Positions 40,854 through 50,334 of a stretch of DNA of 64,000 bases are shown here, piece after piece; position 1 is the stretch's first letter; the number at the start of each line of letters is the position of its first letter. The notes below the pieces were generated by a model. That model saw only the letters and a program-made list of their open reading frames with translations. It was not told where the DNA came from and did not search any database. A program made the position numbers and the translations under genes. The DNA comes from Prevotellaceae bacterium (lineage in GTDB: Bacteria > Bacteroidota > Bacteroidia > Bacteroidales > Bacteroidaceae), in contig JABZKU010000001.1 of assembly GCA_015257125.1 (NCBI GenBank), forward strand, positions 83,625-147,624, written 5' to 3'.

Positions 40854-42890
40854 ATGCACCTTTATCAACGCATTCAATTTTGGGCGCTGACCTTCGTGGC
40901 GCTGTTTGTTACCGTTGGCGCAAATGCTGCCGCGGCAGTCGACAACCCTCGTCCCTTCGTCGTGCCCGAACTCACTTCTTGGCAAGGCGCGCGTGGGGAA
41001 TTCCATCCCGCCGGGCGCGTCGTGGTGACCGATCGTGCCTTCTTGCCTGTGGCCGAACGCTTTGCCGCCGACTACGCCGAACTCTTTTCGCGTCGTCTCA
41101 CCGTCGTGCAAGGCAAAGGCCGCGCCGGTGACCTCGTTTTGGCACGTGCTGATCGTCGTGACACCCTCGGTGCCGAAGGTTATCGCCTCACGGTGGGAGA
41201 AACCGCAACGATCACTGCCACCACGCCCCAAGGCGCGTTTTGGGGTACACGCACCGTTTTGCAAATCAGCGAACAGACCCGCTCGCATGCCCTGCCGTGT
41301 GGTGTCGCCACCGACCGTCCCGCCTATCCCGTGCGCGGTTTCATGATCGATGTCGGTCGCAAATACATCCCCATGGACTATTTGCGCCAGTTGGTCAAAG
41401 TGATGGCCTATTATAAGATGAACATGTTGCAGGTGCATCTCAACGACAACGGCTTCAAGCAGTACTTCGGCAACGATTGGGCGAAGACCCCCGCCGCTTT
41501 CCGTCTCGAAAGCGACTTCTTCCCTGGCCTTACTGCGCGCGACGGCAGCTACACGAAGAAAGAATTCCGTGCTTTCCAGCGCGAAGCCGCCGCGCAAGGT
41601 GTGGAAATCCTCCCCGAAATCGATGTACCCGCCCACTCTCTGGCGTTTACGCACTATCGTCCCTCACTCGGCTCGGAAGAATTCGGAGCCGACCACCTCA
41701 ATCTCCGCAATCCCGCCGTCATTCCCTTCCTCGACAGCCTGTTCACGGAGTATTGTGCCGGCCCCGACCCCGTATTTGTCGGCTCGCGCGTACATATTGG
41801 CACAGACGAATACAGCAACAAGGACAAAGCCGTGGTCGAACTCTTCCGTTCGCTCACCGATCACCTCATTCGCCACGTCGAACGCTATGGCAAGCAGGCC
41901 GTGGCCTGGGGCGCGCTCACGCATGCCGACGGCCAGACGCCCGTCAAGAGCAAAAATGTGATTCTCGAAGCGTGGTATAATGGCTATGCTGACCCCGCGA
42001 AGATGAAAGCCCAGGGCTATCAACTCATCTCCATCCCCGACGGCTATGTTTACATCGTCCCCGCCGCCGGTTACTACTACGATTATCTCAACTGCCCGAT
42101 GCTCTATGAGAAATGGACACCGGCGCAGATCGGCAATCAGAAGTTCGAAGAGGGCGATCCCGCCATTCTCGGCGGTATGTTCGCCGTTTGGAACGACCAC
42201 GCCGGCAACGGCATCACCGTGCGCGACATCCACCACCGCGTCATGCCCGCTCTCCGCACCATCTCCGCCAAGACGTGGACAGGGGCGGCCGTGAGCGTAC
42301 CGTATGCTGAGTTTGCCCGTCGCGGAGCCGCGCTCAGCGAAGCCCCCGGCGTCAACCTCCTCGGCCGTCTGCCCGGCATTGCCGAAGGGCGTGCCACCTT
42401 GCGCTGTCCGCGCCCCGTGTTGCTGCCCAATGCCCCCGTCGATTGGGTGGGCGATGCCGTGGGGTATGATTACACCGTCAGCTTCGATTTGCAAGCCGAC
42501 TCCGTGCGCCGCGGCGATGTCCTCTTCTCCTCGTCCGATGCCACCGTGTATCTCGCTTCGCCCAAGAACGGCAAACTCGCCTTTGAGCGCGAAGGCTATC
42601 TCAACGAGTTCGACTATGTGGTGCCCGCCGGTCGCAAAGTGCGCCTCACCTTTGTGGGCACCAATCGTGAAACGCTGCTCTTTGTCGACGGCCGTTTCCG
42701 TCAAGCCCTCTACCCCTTGACGCTCGGCAGTGCGTCGACCGACGCCGGTCTCGCCGGAGCGAGCGCCGATCCCTACGCAGCCTCCAAGATGTACTACCAG
42801 CGCACGCTCGTCTTCCCTCTTGCGCGCACCGGCAACTTTGTGGGCCGCATCTCCGATCTCAGCGTTTCCAACTACGCCGAGAAGTACTAA
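40854..42890 (+). CDS. Secreted beta-N-acetylhexosaminidase, GH20
   Basis: The 678-residue enzyme releases terminal N-acetylglucosamine or N-acetylgalactosamine from glycans, host mucin or peptidoglycan fragments. It has a signal peptide (about 1-25), an N-terminal GH20b-like domain (about 35-155) with GYRLTVG, a barrel from GFMIDVGRKYIPMDYLR, and the catalytic Asp-Glu pair in HIGTDEY (the canonical motif is HIGGDE). The C-terminal third (about 500-678) looks like a beta-sandwich/LamG module. The variant Thr in the motif is noteworthy but leaves the Asp-Glu intact. Confidence 0.92.
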   Translation: MHLYQRIQFWALTFVALFVTVGANAAAAVDNPRPFVVPELTSWQGARGEFHPAGRVVVTDRAFLPVAERFAADYAELFSRRLTVVQGKGRAGDLVLARADRRDTLGAEGYRLTVGETATITATTPQGAFWGTRTVLQISEQTRSHALPCGVATDRPAYPVRGFMIDVGRKYIPMDYLRQLVKVMAYYKMNMLQVHLNDNGFKQYFGNDWAKTPAAFRLESDFFPGLTARDGSYTKKEFRAFQREAAAQGVEILPEIDVPAHSLAFTHYRPSLGSEEFGADHLNLRNPAVIPFLDSLFTEYCAGPDPVFVGSRVHIGTDEYSNKDKAVVELFRSLTDHLIRHVERYGKQAVAWGALTHADGQTPVKSKNVILEAWYNGYADPAKMKAQGYQLISIPDGYVYIVPAAGYYYDYLNCPMLYEKWTPAQIGNQKFEEGDPAILGGMFAVWNDHAGNGITVRDIHHRVMPALRTISAKTWTGAAVSVPYAEFARRGAALSEAPGVNLLGRLPGIAEGRATLRCPRPVLLPNAPVDWVGDAVGYDYTVSFDLQADSVRRGDVLFSSSDATVYLASPKNGKLAFEREGYLNEFDYVVPAGRKVRLTFVGTNRETLLFVDGRFRQALYPLTLGSASTDAGLAGASADPYAASKMYYQRTLVFPLARTGNFVGRISDLSVSNYAEKY

Positions 42891-42946
42891 TTGTCTCCCA
42901 CCGCGCACCTTCCGGTGCGCACCGACCTACCTTTCCACACAACACA

Positions 42947-42987
42947 CGGCACCGCCCACTTTTTCAAGTGAGGCGGTGCCGTTTTTT
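42947..42987 (+). terminator. Terminator after the GH20 gene
   Basis: CGGCACCGCC-CACTT pairs with AAGTG-A-GGCGGTGCCG in a stem of about 15 bp, followed by six T. Confidence 0.88.
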
Positions 42988-43044
42988 GTGCTCCACAGCT
43001 TTAGAGCCGGGGTGAAGAGGAAGAAAACTTCCGAAAGTGCGTGC

Positions 43045-44259
43045 TTATTTGAGCGTTTCGAATTGGGCGGGCATACCTACCACCGAGAAGGCCAAGCCTT
43101 CGCTCTTTTTCGTTTTCAGGTTGTAGGCATAGAAGCCGTAAGCCTCGTCGTTGCCGCTGCCGAAATAGAGTTTGCCGTCGCGTTCGCCGATGGCCACGGC
43201 GTGGCCGTTCGAATAGGGGATGCCGTCGATCTTCTGCACGCTGCGTTGTTGCAGATCGATCACCACGGGGAACATCACCTTGGCCAGATAGGGGTTCTTA
43301 TTGTTGGGATCGAGGGCAAAGTTGGCGGCCATGGCATAGACTTTTCCGTCGGAGGCGAGGCGGACAGTACCCACATAGTCGATCGCTCCGTCGAAGCCTT
43401 GCACCTTCGCCGTTTGGTAGTTGATCACAAAGTCGGGGTCGAAATCCGTCTGTCCCTTGCGAATGCGCAGCAGACCGCCGGCAAAGCCCGGTTTGTAGCC
43501 GAAGCTGCCCATGCAGTTGACGTAGATGTCGCCTTGGGCATCCACGAAAATAGAATGCGGATCGATGGGGCGCGTGGCAAAGCTCAGTTCATGCTTCGTG
43601 TCGCTGATCTTTTTCACCACTTTGTCGGTCTTCGTGTCCACAACGGCCATGTCGGCTTGCTTCGCAGTCGGCATCCATTGCGCATCAAACTGGTTGAGAC
43701 CCACGAAAAGGAGTCCGTCGCGTTCCACCATGGCGGCAGGTGCCACGCGCATGTCCTTCTGTGCCAAGGCGTTCATATCGATTTCGGCAGTTTTGGTCAT
43801 CGTTGTGGGGTTGAAAGCCCAGACCTGTCCCGTGTTTTGGAACGAGACGTAAGCCTTTGTGTCGCTCACCTTGCACACATTGGCTGCCCCCGCGCCGGCC
43901 GGCAGCGCGAGTGTGCCGCGCAGTTGCAGTGTACCGTTGGTTTCATAGACATAGTGGCGCATCTCCGCCTTGTTGTTGCCCATATAGTCGGGCAGCACAA
44001 AGATATCGCGCCCCTGCACTACGGGAGGAGCACCGAAACCGGCCGGAACGGCCTTGGCGTTGTCGTAGTGTCCCTTCAGCCCGTCGACGAGTTGCATGTA
44101 GCATACGCCGCTCGCCCCGTCGGGGTTCACCACCGTGGTGGTGATCAGTGTCGAACCTTGCAGCGAACCGGTGTTGGGCTTGGGTTCGTCATTGTCGCAC
44201 GCAGTCTGAGCCAGCAGCATCACGCCGGCCGCTGCACAAAACAGCATCTTCTTGAACAT
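43045..44259 (-). CDS. DUF4374-like outer-membrane lipoprotein
   Basis: The 404-residue lipoprotein has a lipobox MLLAQTACDNDEP (Cys about residue 21) followed by a seven-bladed-propeller-like region with repeated strands (VYAMAANFALDP, LLFVGLNQFDA). It matches the DUF4374 family found next to TonB-dependent siderophore receptors in Bacteroidota. It follows the TonB receptor gene in the same transcript with 42 bp between, which suggests a role in binding or handing over a ligand at the cell surface. The start MFKKMLF was chosen over one 12 codons upstream. Confidence 0.82.
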   Translation of the reverse strand: MFKKMLFCAAAGVMLLAQTACDNDEPKPNTGSLQGSTLITTTVVNPDGASGVCYMQLVDGLKGHYDNAKAVPAGFGAPPVVQGRDIFVLPDYMGNNKAEMRHYVYETNGTLQLRGTLALPAGAGAANVCKVSDTKAYVSFQNTGQVWAFNPTTMTKTAEIDMNALAQKDMRVAPAAMVERDGLLFVGLNQFDAQWMPTAKQADMAVVDTKTDKVVKKISDTKHELSFATRPIDPHSIFVDAQGDIYVNCMGSFGYKPGFAGGLLRIRKGQTDFDPDFVINYQTAKVQGFDGAIDYVGTVRLASDGKVYAMAANFALDPNNKNPYLAKVMFPVVIDLQQRSVQKIDGIPYSNGHAVAIGERDGKLYFGSGNDEAYGFYAYNLKTKKSEGLAFSVVGMPAQFETLK

Positions 44260-44301
44260 AGGTAATAGGTATTTTGAGTAGAAAATGAAATACAATTGGG
44301 A

Positions 44302-46473
44302 TCAGCGCAGCAAATAGCGCAGTTTCACCGAGCAGGTGCGACCGGGCAGCGGGCGATTGAACTCCGACACCGTTTCGCGGTCGGCGAGGTTCTTCACTTT
44401 CAGCGTGAGCGTCCAGCGTCGGTTGGCAAAACTCTGTTCGATGGCCGCATCGAAGGTGAGTGAGGTGGGAATCAGCTTTTCGAGATAAGCGCCCATCTCG
44501 AAGTCGTACGAATAGCGGTGCACATACGAGGCATCGAGCAGCAGGCGTGTGTTCTGTCTGCGGCCGAAGAGATCGGCCCAGTGCAGTTCGCCGCCGAAAT
44601 TGGCCATGAGGTAGGGAATGTTCGGGATGCGCAGGTCGTAAGTGGGGTTGGGCGCCTTCGAGTTGGGGAAGGTGCGCCGGCGGTCGCGCAAATCCTGCCA
44701 AGTGCCGTTGGCGTAGAGGTAGCACCAGCGCGTCACGTCGGCTTTGACTTCTGCTTCGAGTCCCATCGTGCGCACTTGTCCGAAATTGGTGTAGCGCGCC
44801 ATCGTGGGCAACAGGTCGGGAGTGAAACGCACCATGTCGGTGAGTTCGCTCATATAGACATTGACCTCGGCTTCCCACACCCGATCGTCGGAAAAGGACC
44901 GCCGATAGAGCACACCGGCGTTCACACTCTTGTTGCGTTCGGGGAGCAGGTCGGGCGAAGGGAGAATGTTGAAGCTGTTGCCGAGGAGTTCTTCGCTCGT
45001 GGGGATGCGCACTTCCGAAGCCACCGAGCCTTTGACTGTCCAGAGGGGGGTGATGCGATAGCAAGCGGCGAAGTTAGCGCCCCATTCGCTGCGGTCGATG
45101 TGAATGGTCTTGATGTCGCGTAAATAGAAGTTGTGCAGCATTTTGGCGCGCGAACCGATGAGAAAGTGTTTCGCCGTCACGGCGGTCTGCAGCCGGCGAT
45201 TGAAGAAGAACGCCTCGTAGGACAAGCCGGTGGTGAGCGCCGTGAGCCGACTGTCGAAGTTGGCCGGATAGCCCAGCGAGCGATCCATCAGTGCGTTGTG
45301 GGGCTGCTGCCAAGTGCCGGTGCCGTAGAGGTTCAGGTTGAGGGCGTGATCCGGTCGGAGGGTGTATTCCAAATTCAACTTGCCGATCCAATCGTGCGAA
45401 CGATGGTGACCATCCGAAGCGAAGGGACCCGTTTCGCCGCCCAAGGGCGAGAGGGTGGGATAGGTGCGGCCGTCCCAGGCGTGGCGCACGCGAGCGGTGT
45501 CGCAAAGGCCGTAGCCCCCGATGTTGTAGGCCGTGGAGAAATCGAAATCCAGCCCCTCGACGAAGAAGTGCTTGCGCTTGGCCTCGAGCGATACGAGGAA
45601 GGACGAAGCGTGGTTGTGGGCGCTGCGATAGTCCCAGTCGATGCCTTGGATGCCTTGGCGCGTGGAGGTGAGGACAAATTCCGATTTGAGTTCGTCGAAC
45701 CACCACTTGGTTTCCTTGATAGAGCCGCCGAGCACCGCTTTGCGGAACGCATCGTTGCCGCGGCGCACACGCAGGTCGTTTAGGTTGTGGAGTGTCATTT
45801 CATAGTCGTTGTCCGACGCGACAAACAAGCCGCCTATGCCCAGTTCGAGCCCGAGGTCGGCAAAACTACGTTTGAAGACGGAGTTGGCGCGGTGGGTGTT
45901 GTAGCTCCCCACCTCGTAGGACGCATCGAGATAGCGCGGCGGATAGTCTTTGAGCACGACGTTCACCGCGCCGCCCATGGCAGTGCCGCCGAAACGGTAG
46001 GGCACGATGCCTTTGTAGACTTCCACGCGCTCGATCATGTCGGTGGGCACGTCGTCGAGGGTGACAAAATTGCTCATCTGGCTGACGGCGGCGCCGTCGA
46101 TGTAGAGTCCCATGCGCTTGCCCTCGAGACCGCGCACCGAGATGCGCGAACTGCTGCCGACTCCGCCCATGGAGCGGATGGTCACGCCGGCCACGCGTCC
46201 GAGCACCTCGTTGAGCGAGGAGGCTGAACCGTCTATTTGGCGCGTAGAGAGGAGGGTCAAGGCCTGCGGGGCGTATTTGAGGCGCGTGGCTTCGGCATGT
46301 GCGGTGACGGTGGCCTCGTTCAGCCGGCGCGAAGGCGACACCACGGTGCTGTCGGTGACTGTGCCGGCCGGTGCCGGGGGAGAATCCGCACCGGCGGCGG
46401 GCGAAAGCGGAGCGCCGGCGCAAGGAACGACACCCGCCAGGAGAAGGGGGAGAAGATATTTTGTAGGTTTCAT
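44302..46473 (-). CDS. TonB-dependent outer-membrane receptor
   Basis: The 723-residue protein has a signal peptide (about 1-20), a TonB-type region, a plug domain (about 60-165) with LNEVLGRVAGVTIRSMGG and RVEVYKGIVPYRFGGTAMGGAVN, and a 22-strand barrel. It transports a large ligand, probably a siderophore, heme or vitamin B12, energised by TonB-ExbBD. The paired DUF4374-like lipoprotein and the lack of SusD favour a metal-chelate role over glycan uptake (inference). A promoter lies upstream; no Fur box could be verified by eye. Confidence 0.93.
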   Translation of the reverse strand: MKPTKYLLPLLLAGVVPCAGAPLSPAAGADSPPAPAGTVTDSTVVSPSRRLNEATVTAHAEATRLKYAPQALTLLSTRQIDGSASSLNEVLGRVAGVTIRSMGGVGSSSRISVRGLEGKRMGLYIDGAAVSQMSNFVTLDDVPTDMIERVEVYKGIVPYRFGGTAMGGAVNVVLKDYPPRYLDASYEVGSYNTHRANSVFKRSFADLGLELGIGGLFVASDNDYEMTLHNLNDLRVRRGNDAFRKAVLGGSIKETKWWFDELKSEFVLTSTRQGIQGIDWDYRSAHNHASSFLVSLEAKRKHFFVEGLDFDFSTAYNIGGYGLCDTARVRHAWDGRTYPTLSPLGGETGPFASDGHHRSHDWIGKLNLEYTLRPDHALNLNLYGTGTWQQPHNALMDRSLGYPANFDSRLTALTTGLSYEAFFFNRRLQTAVTAKHFLIGSRAKMLHNFYLRDIKTIHIDRSEWGANFAACYRITPLWTVKGSVASEVRIPTSEELLGNSFNILPSPDLLPERNKSVNAGVLYRRSFSDDRVWEAEVNVYMSELTDMVRFTPDLLPTMARYTNFGQVRTMGLEAEVKADVTRWCYLYANGTWQDLRDRRRTFPNSKAPNPTYDLRIPNIPYLMANFGGELHWADLFGRRQNTRLLLDASYVHRYSYDFEMGAYLEKLIPTSLTFDAAIEQSFANRRWTLTLKVKNLADRETVSEFNRPLPGRTCSVKLRYLLR

Positions 46474-46493
46474 GCCATGTAGGTTTCAACTTG

Positions 46494-46524
46494 CAAAGTT
46501 AAAGGCTTTTGTAAAGTACCGCAA
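46494..46524 (-). promoter_or_regulatory. Promoter of the TonB receptor operon
   Basis: On the minus strand a -33 TTG (46524-46522), a 20-bp spacer and a -7 box TAACTTTG (46501-46494) lie 20 bp before the start codon. The remaining 300 bp of the gap towards aguB hold only the terminator listed next. Confidence 0.7.
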
Positions 46525-46810
46525 TACCCATTTTAGGGTATATGCTGAGCCCTTTTTGGTATGCATGAGGGGCATTTTTTCTCCTTTTTCGGGATTTCGT
46601 GTCGGAGGAATACCCATATGTGGTGAACTGCGGCGTTGTCTCGTTCGCGATGGAGCACGGCGAGCGGGAGACTTGCGGGTGCGAAACGAAAGTGGAGAAG
46701 TTTGCCGAAAAAGTAGAGGACTTTTCGGGCGCGCTATGCCGTAGCTTGTTGCACTTGCCGATTGACTCTACGCGTTGAAGTTTAGCGGACAGCAGTAAAA
46801 GGAGAAAGAC

Positions 46811-46850
46811 AATCCCCCACTCAGCACAGCCATGTGCCGAGTGGGGGATT
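46811..46850 (-). terminator. Terminator after aguB
   Basis: AATCCCCCACTC-A-GCAC pairs with GTGC-C-GAGTGGGGGATT in a stem of about 16 bp with a small loop. It lies 40 bp past the aguB stop codon. Both flanks are moderately T- or A-rich, so it may work in both directions. Confidence 0.7.
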
Positions 46851-46890
46851 ATTTTATAATGTTTTCGCTGTCTGCGTTCCGTTATGGTGA

Positions 46891-47766
46891 TCAGTCGATG
46901 AAGCGGCGGGTGAGGGGCGCAAATTCGTCGACGCGGCGGTCGCGGAGGAAAGGCCACCAGCGGCGTACATTCTCGCTGCGTTGCAGGTCGATGTCGACCA
47001 GGTACACGCCTTCGCTCTCGGTGTCGGCGCGGAAGAGGAGTTCGCCTTGCGGACCGGCCACAAAGGAGCTACCCCAAAATTGGATGCCGTTGGTTTGTCC
47101 GCTGGGGTCGGGTTCGTGCCCGACGCGGTTGACGGCGATGACGGGCAGACCGTTGGCGACGGCGTGACCGCGCTGCACTGTCGTCCACGCTTCGCGTTGA
47201 CGCTCCTGTTCGGCGGGGACGTCGCTACTCTCATAACCGATGGCGGTGGGGTAGATGAGGAGTTCTGCACCACGGAGTGCCATGAGGCGAGCGCCCTCGG
47301 GATACCACTGATCCCAGCAGACTTGTACGCCGAGACGGCCGACGCTGGTGTCGATGGGGTCGAAACCGAGGTCGCCCGGGGTGAAGTAGAACTTTTCGTA
47401 GTAGGCGGGATCGTCGGGGATGTGCATCTTGCGGTATTTGCCGGCGATCGATCCGTCGCGCTCAAAGACCACGGCGGTGTTGTGGTAGAGCCCCGGTGCG
47501 CGACGCTCGAAGAGGGAAGTAACGAGCACTACGGCGTGGCGGCGTGCGAGTTCGCCGAAAAACTCGGTCGAAGGACCGGGAATGGGTTCGGCGAGGTCGA
47601 AAAGTTCGGTGTTTTCTGTTTGACAGAAATAGGGGGTGTTGTGCAGTTCTTGCAGCACCACGAGTTCGGCTCCGCCTTGCGCGGCGGTGGCGATGTGTTC
47701 GGCGAGTCGGTTGCGGTTTTGTGTGGGATCGGACACACAAGGCATTTGAATGAGGGCAACTTTCAT
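46891..47766 (-). CDS. aguB: N-carbamoylputrescine amidase
   Basis: The 291-residue nitrilase-fold enzyme converts N-carbamoylputrescine to putrescine, CO2 and ammonia. The catalytic triad is the Glu of VLQELHNTP, the Lys of KYRKMHIPDD and the Cys of VQVCWDQWYPE. It follows aguA on the same strand, and the pair makes putrescine from agmatine. Length is normal for the family. Confidence 0.95.
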   Translation of the reverse strand: MKVALIQMPCVSDPTQNRNRLAEHIATAAQGGAELVVLQELHNTPYFCQTENTELFDLAEPIPGPSTEFFGELARRHAVVLVTSLFERRAPGLYHNTAVVFERDGSIAGKYRKMHIPDDPAYYEKFYFTPGDLGFDPIDTSVGRLGVQVCWDQWYPEGARLMALRGAELLIYPTAIGYESSDVPAEQERQREAWTTVQRGHAVANGLPVIAVNRVGHEPDPSGQTNGIQFWGSSFVAGPQGELLFRADTESEGVYLVDIDLQRSENVRRWWPFLRDRRVDEFAPLTRRFID

Positions 47767-47823
47767 TGTGCGAAGGGTGTTTCGAGGGGGAGAAAGAATG
47801 GGAGACAGAGTGCGTTCGACGGT

Positions 47824-48987
47824 TTAGTCGAAGCAAACGACTCCACGGGGATATTGCATCGTGACGCAATGAAGCGAACCGTGCTGACGGATGAGGCTGC
47901 GGCAGTCGACACCGACAATCTCGTGGTGGGGGAAGGCCTTTTGGAGGGCAAGGCGCGCAGTTTCGTCGTGGTCGGGCTGGGCGTAGGTGGGAAGGAGCAC
48001 CGCGCGATCCATGATGAGGAAGTTGGCGTAGGTGGCGGGGAGGCGCTCGCTGTCTTCGTCGTGAACGGCATCGGGCATCGGCACGGGAATAAGTCGATAG
48101 GGACGGTCGTCGGCCGTGCGGAAGGCTTGCAATTCTGTCTCCATGGCTTGGAGTTCGGCGTAGTGTTCGTCGGCGGGATCGTCGCACTTGACGTAGACAA
48201 TGGTCTGATTCGGGCAAAGGCGAGCGAGGGTGTCGATGTGCGAATCGGTGTCGTCGCCGGCCAGATAGCCGTGGTTCAACCAAAGCACGCGCTCGGCACC
48301 GAGCCGTTCGCGGAGCAGCATTTCCACTTGTTCGCGATCGGGCGTCGGCACCATGTCGTCGGCGTTGCGACGGTTGGCGTTGAGCAGACAGGCCGCGGTG
48401 GTGAGGAGTGTGCCCGCACCGTCACTTTCAATCGCGCCACCTTCGAGTTCGAAATCGAGGGCCGAAACATAGTGTCCGCGGAGCCAACCGGTGTCGAAAA
48501 GTCGGCGATTGATGGCGTTGTCGCGGTCGGCGGCGAATTTTCCGCCCCAGCCGTTGAAGCGGAAGTCGAGCAATTCGGCCCCGTTGTCGGAGAGCACGGT
48601 GAGAAAGCCGTGATCACGCGCCCAAGTGTCGTTGGTGGGTGCACTGACGAAATGCACGTTTTGCAAAACGGCGGAGGGAAGTCGGCGCGAGAGCAAGGTT
48701 TGTACTTCGTCCGGCTCGGGCGTAACGATCAAGAGGGGTTGGCGAACCGCTATTTCGTAGGCGAGGCGAACGAAGGTGTCGGTGACCTCAGCGAGCATGT
48801 AGTGCCAATCGGTGTCGGCGTGCGGCCAGGTAAGTTGCACGGCGCTTTGGGGCGCCCACTCTGCGGGGAGCACACGCTGGGGACGGGGTTCTTGACGTTC
48901 GACATCGGCGGCGCGCTGCACGTCTTCGAGGTGCAGTTCGGCGGTGCGGCCGAGACCGGGTTGGGGAGGGAGAGCTTCTAATGCCAT
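47824..48987 (-). CDS. aguA: Agmatine deiminase
   Basis: The 387-residue protein belongs to the peptidylarginine/agmatine deiminase family. It hydrolyses agmatine to N-carbamoylputrescine and ammonia. Visible are TWPHADTDW near residue 55, the TWARDHG segment with the active-site Asp, LEGGAIESDGAG, and the catalytic Cys in GSLHCVTMQYP near the C-terminus. The first 40 residues (rich in Pro and Glu) look like an unusual extension. The gene lies between fmt (39 bp upstream) and aguB. Confidence 0.93.
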   Translation of the reverse strand: MALEALPPQPGLGRTAELHLEDVQRAADVERQEPRPQRVLPAEWAPQSAVQLTWPHADTDWHYMLAEVTDTFVRLAYEIAVRQPLLIVTPEPDEVQTLLSRRLPSAVLQNVHFVSAPTNDTWARDHGFLTVLSDNGAELLDFRFNGWGGKFAADRDNAINRRLFDTGWLRGHYVSALDFELEGGAIESDGAGTLLTTAACLLNANRRNADDMVPTPDREQVEMLLRERLGAERVLWLNHGYLAGDDTDSHIDTLARLCPNQTIVYVKCDDPADEHYAELQAMETELQAFRTADDRPYRLIPVPMPDAVHDEDSERLPATYANFLIMDRAVLLPTYAQPDHDETARLALQKAFPHHEIVGVDCRSLIRQHGSLHCVTMQYPRGVVCFD

Positions 48988-49026
48988 GGTGGAGTCGCTG
49001 AAAGGGTGATAGGCCGGAAGCCTTGG

Positions 49027-49998
49027 TTATTCTGCGCGGAGTGCACCTTCGGGGTGGTAGCCGCGAAGGAAATCGCTGACGGTCATTCGCTTCTTGCCGG
49101 CGAGTTGAAGTTGCGTCAGCGCAAGGTAGCCGTCGGGGAAGGCAATTTTGAAATAGGTCTTGCCGTCGGTGAGTACCGTGCCCGGGGCTTCTGCCACTGT
49201 TGTTTCTTCGCGTGTGGTCGCATAGATCTTAAGCATCGTGCGTTTGCCGTTTTCCTCCACCAGTTCTGTCCATGCAGCGGGGTAGGGCGACATGCCGCGC
49301 ACGAAATCAAAGGCGCATTTCACCGGGAGATCGAACGCCAAACGACAAGTGTCTTTGAAAATCTTGGGTGCGTGGCGAATTTCGGTGTCGGCCGTGAGCG
49401 TATCTTGGTCGATGGGACGAATGTTACCCGCAATGATGTCATCGACGGTTTGCGTTACCACCCCTGCGCCGATGTCGCGCAGACGGTCGTGGACGGTTTC
49501 GACGTTGTCCTCCTCCGTGATGGGGGTGCGCGCTTGGTGGATGATGCGACCGGTGTCAATTTCGTGGTCGAGCAAGAAGGTGGTGACGCCCGTTTCGGTG
49601 TCGCCGTTGATAATCGCCCAGTTGATGGGGGCGGCACCGCGGTATTGGGGAAGCAATGAAGCGTGGAGGTTGAACGTGCCGTGAGGCGGCATGTCCCAAA
49701 CCGCTTCGGGCAGCATGCGGAAGGCGACGATCACTTGCAGATCGGCGCGATAGCTGCGCAGTTCTTCCAAGAAGTCGGGATCTTTCAGTTTCTCCGGCTG
49801 GAGAACGGGGATATTGTGCGCCACAGCATATTGTTTCACAGCACTTTGTGACAGCTCGCTTTGGTGGCGACCCACGGGTTTGTCGGGCATGGTGACCACG
49901 GCCACCACGTTATATCCGCCTTCGACGAGGGCGCGCAGACTACCGACGGCGAAGTCGGGAGTACCCATGAAGACGATACGGAAATCTTGTCGGTTCAT
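49027..49998 (-). CDS. fmt: Methionyl-tRNA formyltransferase
   Basis: The 323-residue enzyme formylates initiator Met-tRNA. It has the N-terminal formyl-THF-binding domain with FMGTPDFAVGSL, the active-site loop with HASLLPQYRGAAPINWAI, and a C-terminal tRNA-binding domain. Length is standard. It is the first gene of a minus-strand operon with aguA and aguB, an unusual mixed cluster. Confidence 0.96.
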   Translation of the reverse strand: MNRQDFRIVFMGTPDFAVGSLRALVEGGYNVVAVVTMPDKPVGRHQSELSQSAVKQYAVAHNIPVLQPEKLKDPDFLEELRSYRADLQVIVAFRMLPEAVWDMPPHGTFNLHASLLPQYRGAAPINWAIINGDTETGVTTFLLDHEIDTGRIIHQARTPITEEDNVETVHDRLRDIGAGVVTQTVDDIIAGNIRPIDQDTLTADTEIRHAPKIFKDTCRLAFDLPVKCAFDFVRGMSPYPAAWTELVEENGKRTMLKIYATTREETTVAEAPGTVLTDGKTYFKIAFPDGYLALTQLQLAGKKRMTVSDFLRGYHPEGALRAE

Positions 49999-50095
49999 CG
50001 TAGAGAAATGTATGGTTTCAGCAGATCATTGCGGGATAAATGACCGTAACTGCATTATTTTGTGCGAAGATACGCCTTTTTCGCCGAAAAAAGAG

Positions 50096-50103
50096 TACCT
50101 TTG
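50096..50103 (+). promoter_or_regulatory. -7 promoter box of tig
   Basis: TACCTTTG matches TAnnTTTG. The start codon is about 230 bp away, so the leader would be long. The leader has no clear terminator; a 40-codon open frame near 50112 is not convincing. The -33 region is weak (TTTCG). Confidence 0.5.
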
Positions 50104-50334
50104 CTGAGCTAAATGTATAGACTCGACTCGGTAAAGTCTGCGTTTACGGTGCTTTCGCGTGATCGGATACCTCTTTTATATATAGGTGTTCGCAACGTGC
50201 GGCGAGCGCTTTCCGGTGCTACTCCTGCACAATGAGTAGAAGTTCGCACAGCGCGTTGCCGTTGGTCGACTTGTGGCGCGAAAAAGCCCTCATCATTCGT
50301 ATTCAAAATAAATAAAGCATAAACACCACACCTC

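Noticed and set aside
46474..46890. Cobalamin riboswitch before the TonB receptor
   Set aside because: The promoter lies only 20 bp before the start codon, leaving no room for a riboswitch, and no B12-box-like sequence was seen.
46981..48981. Plus-strand open frame of about 666 codons opposite aguB and aguA
   Set aside because: Spans two well-supported minus-strand genes and their gap; composition is Gly/Val-rich shadow.
50112..50234. Possible 40-codon upstream ORF in the tig leader
   Set aside because: Length is within chance expectation, it has no repeated codons of one amino acid and no terminator follows it.
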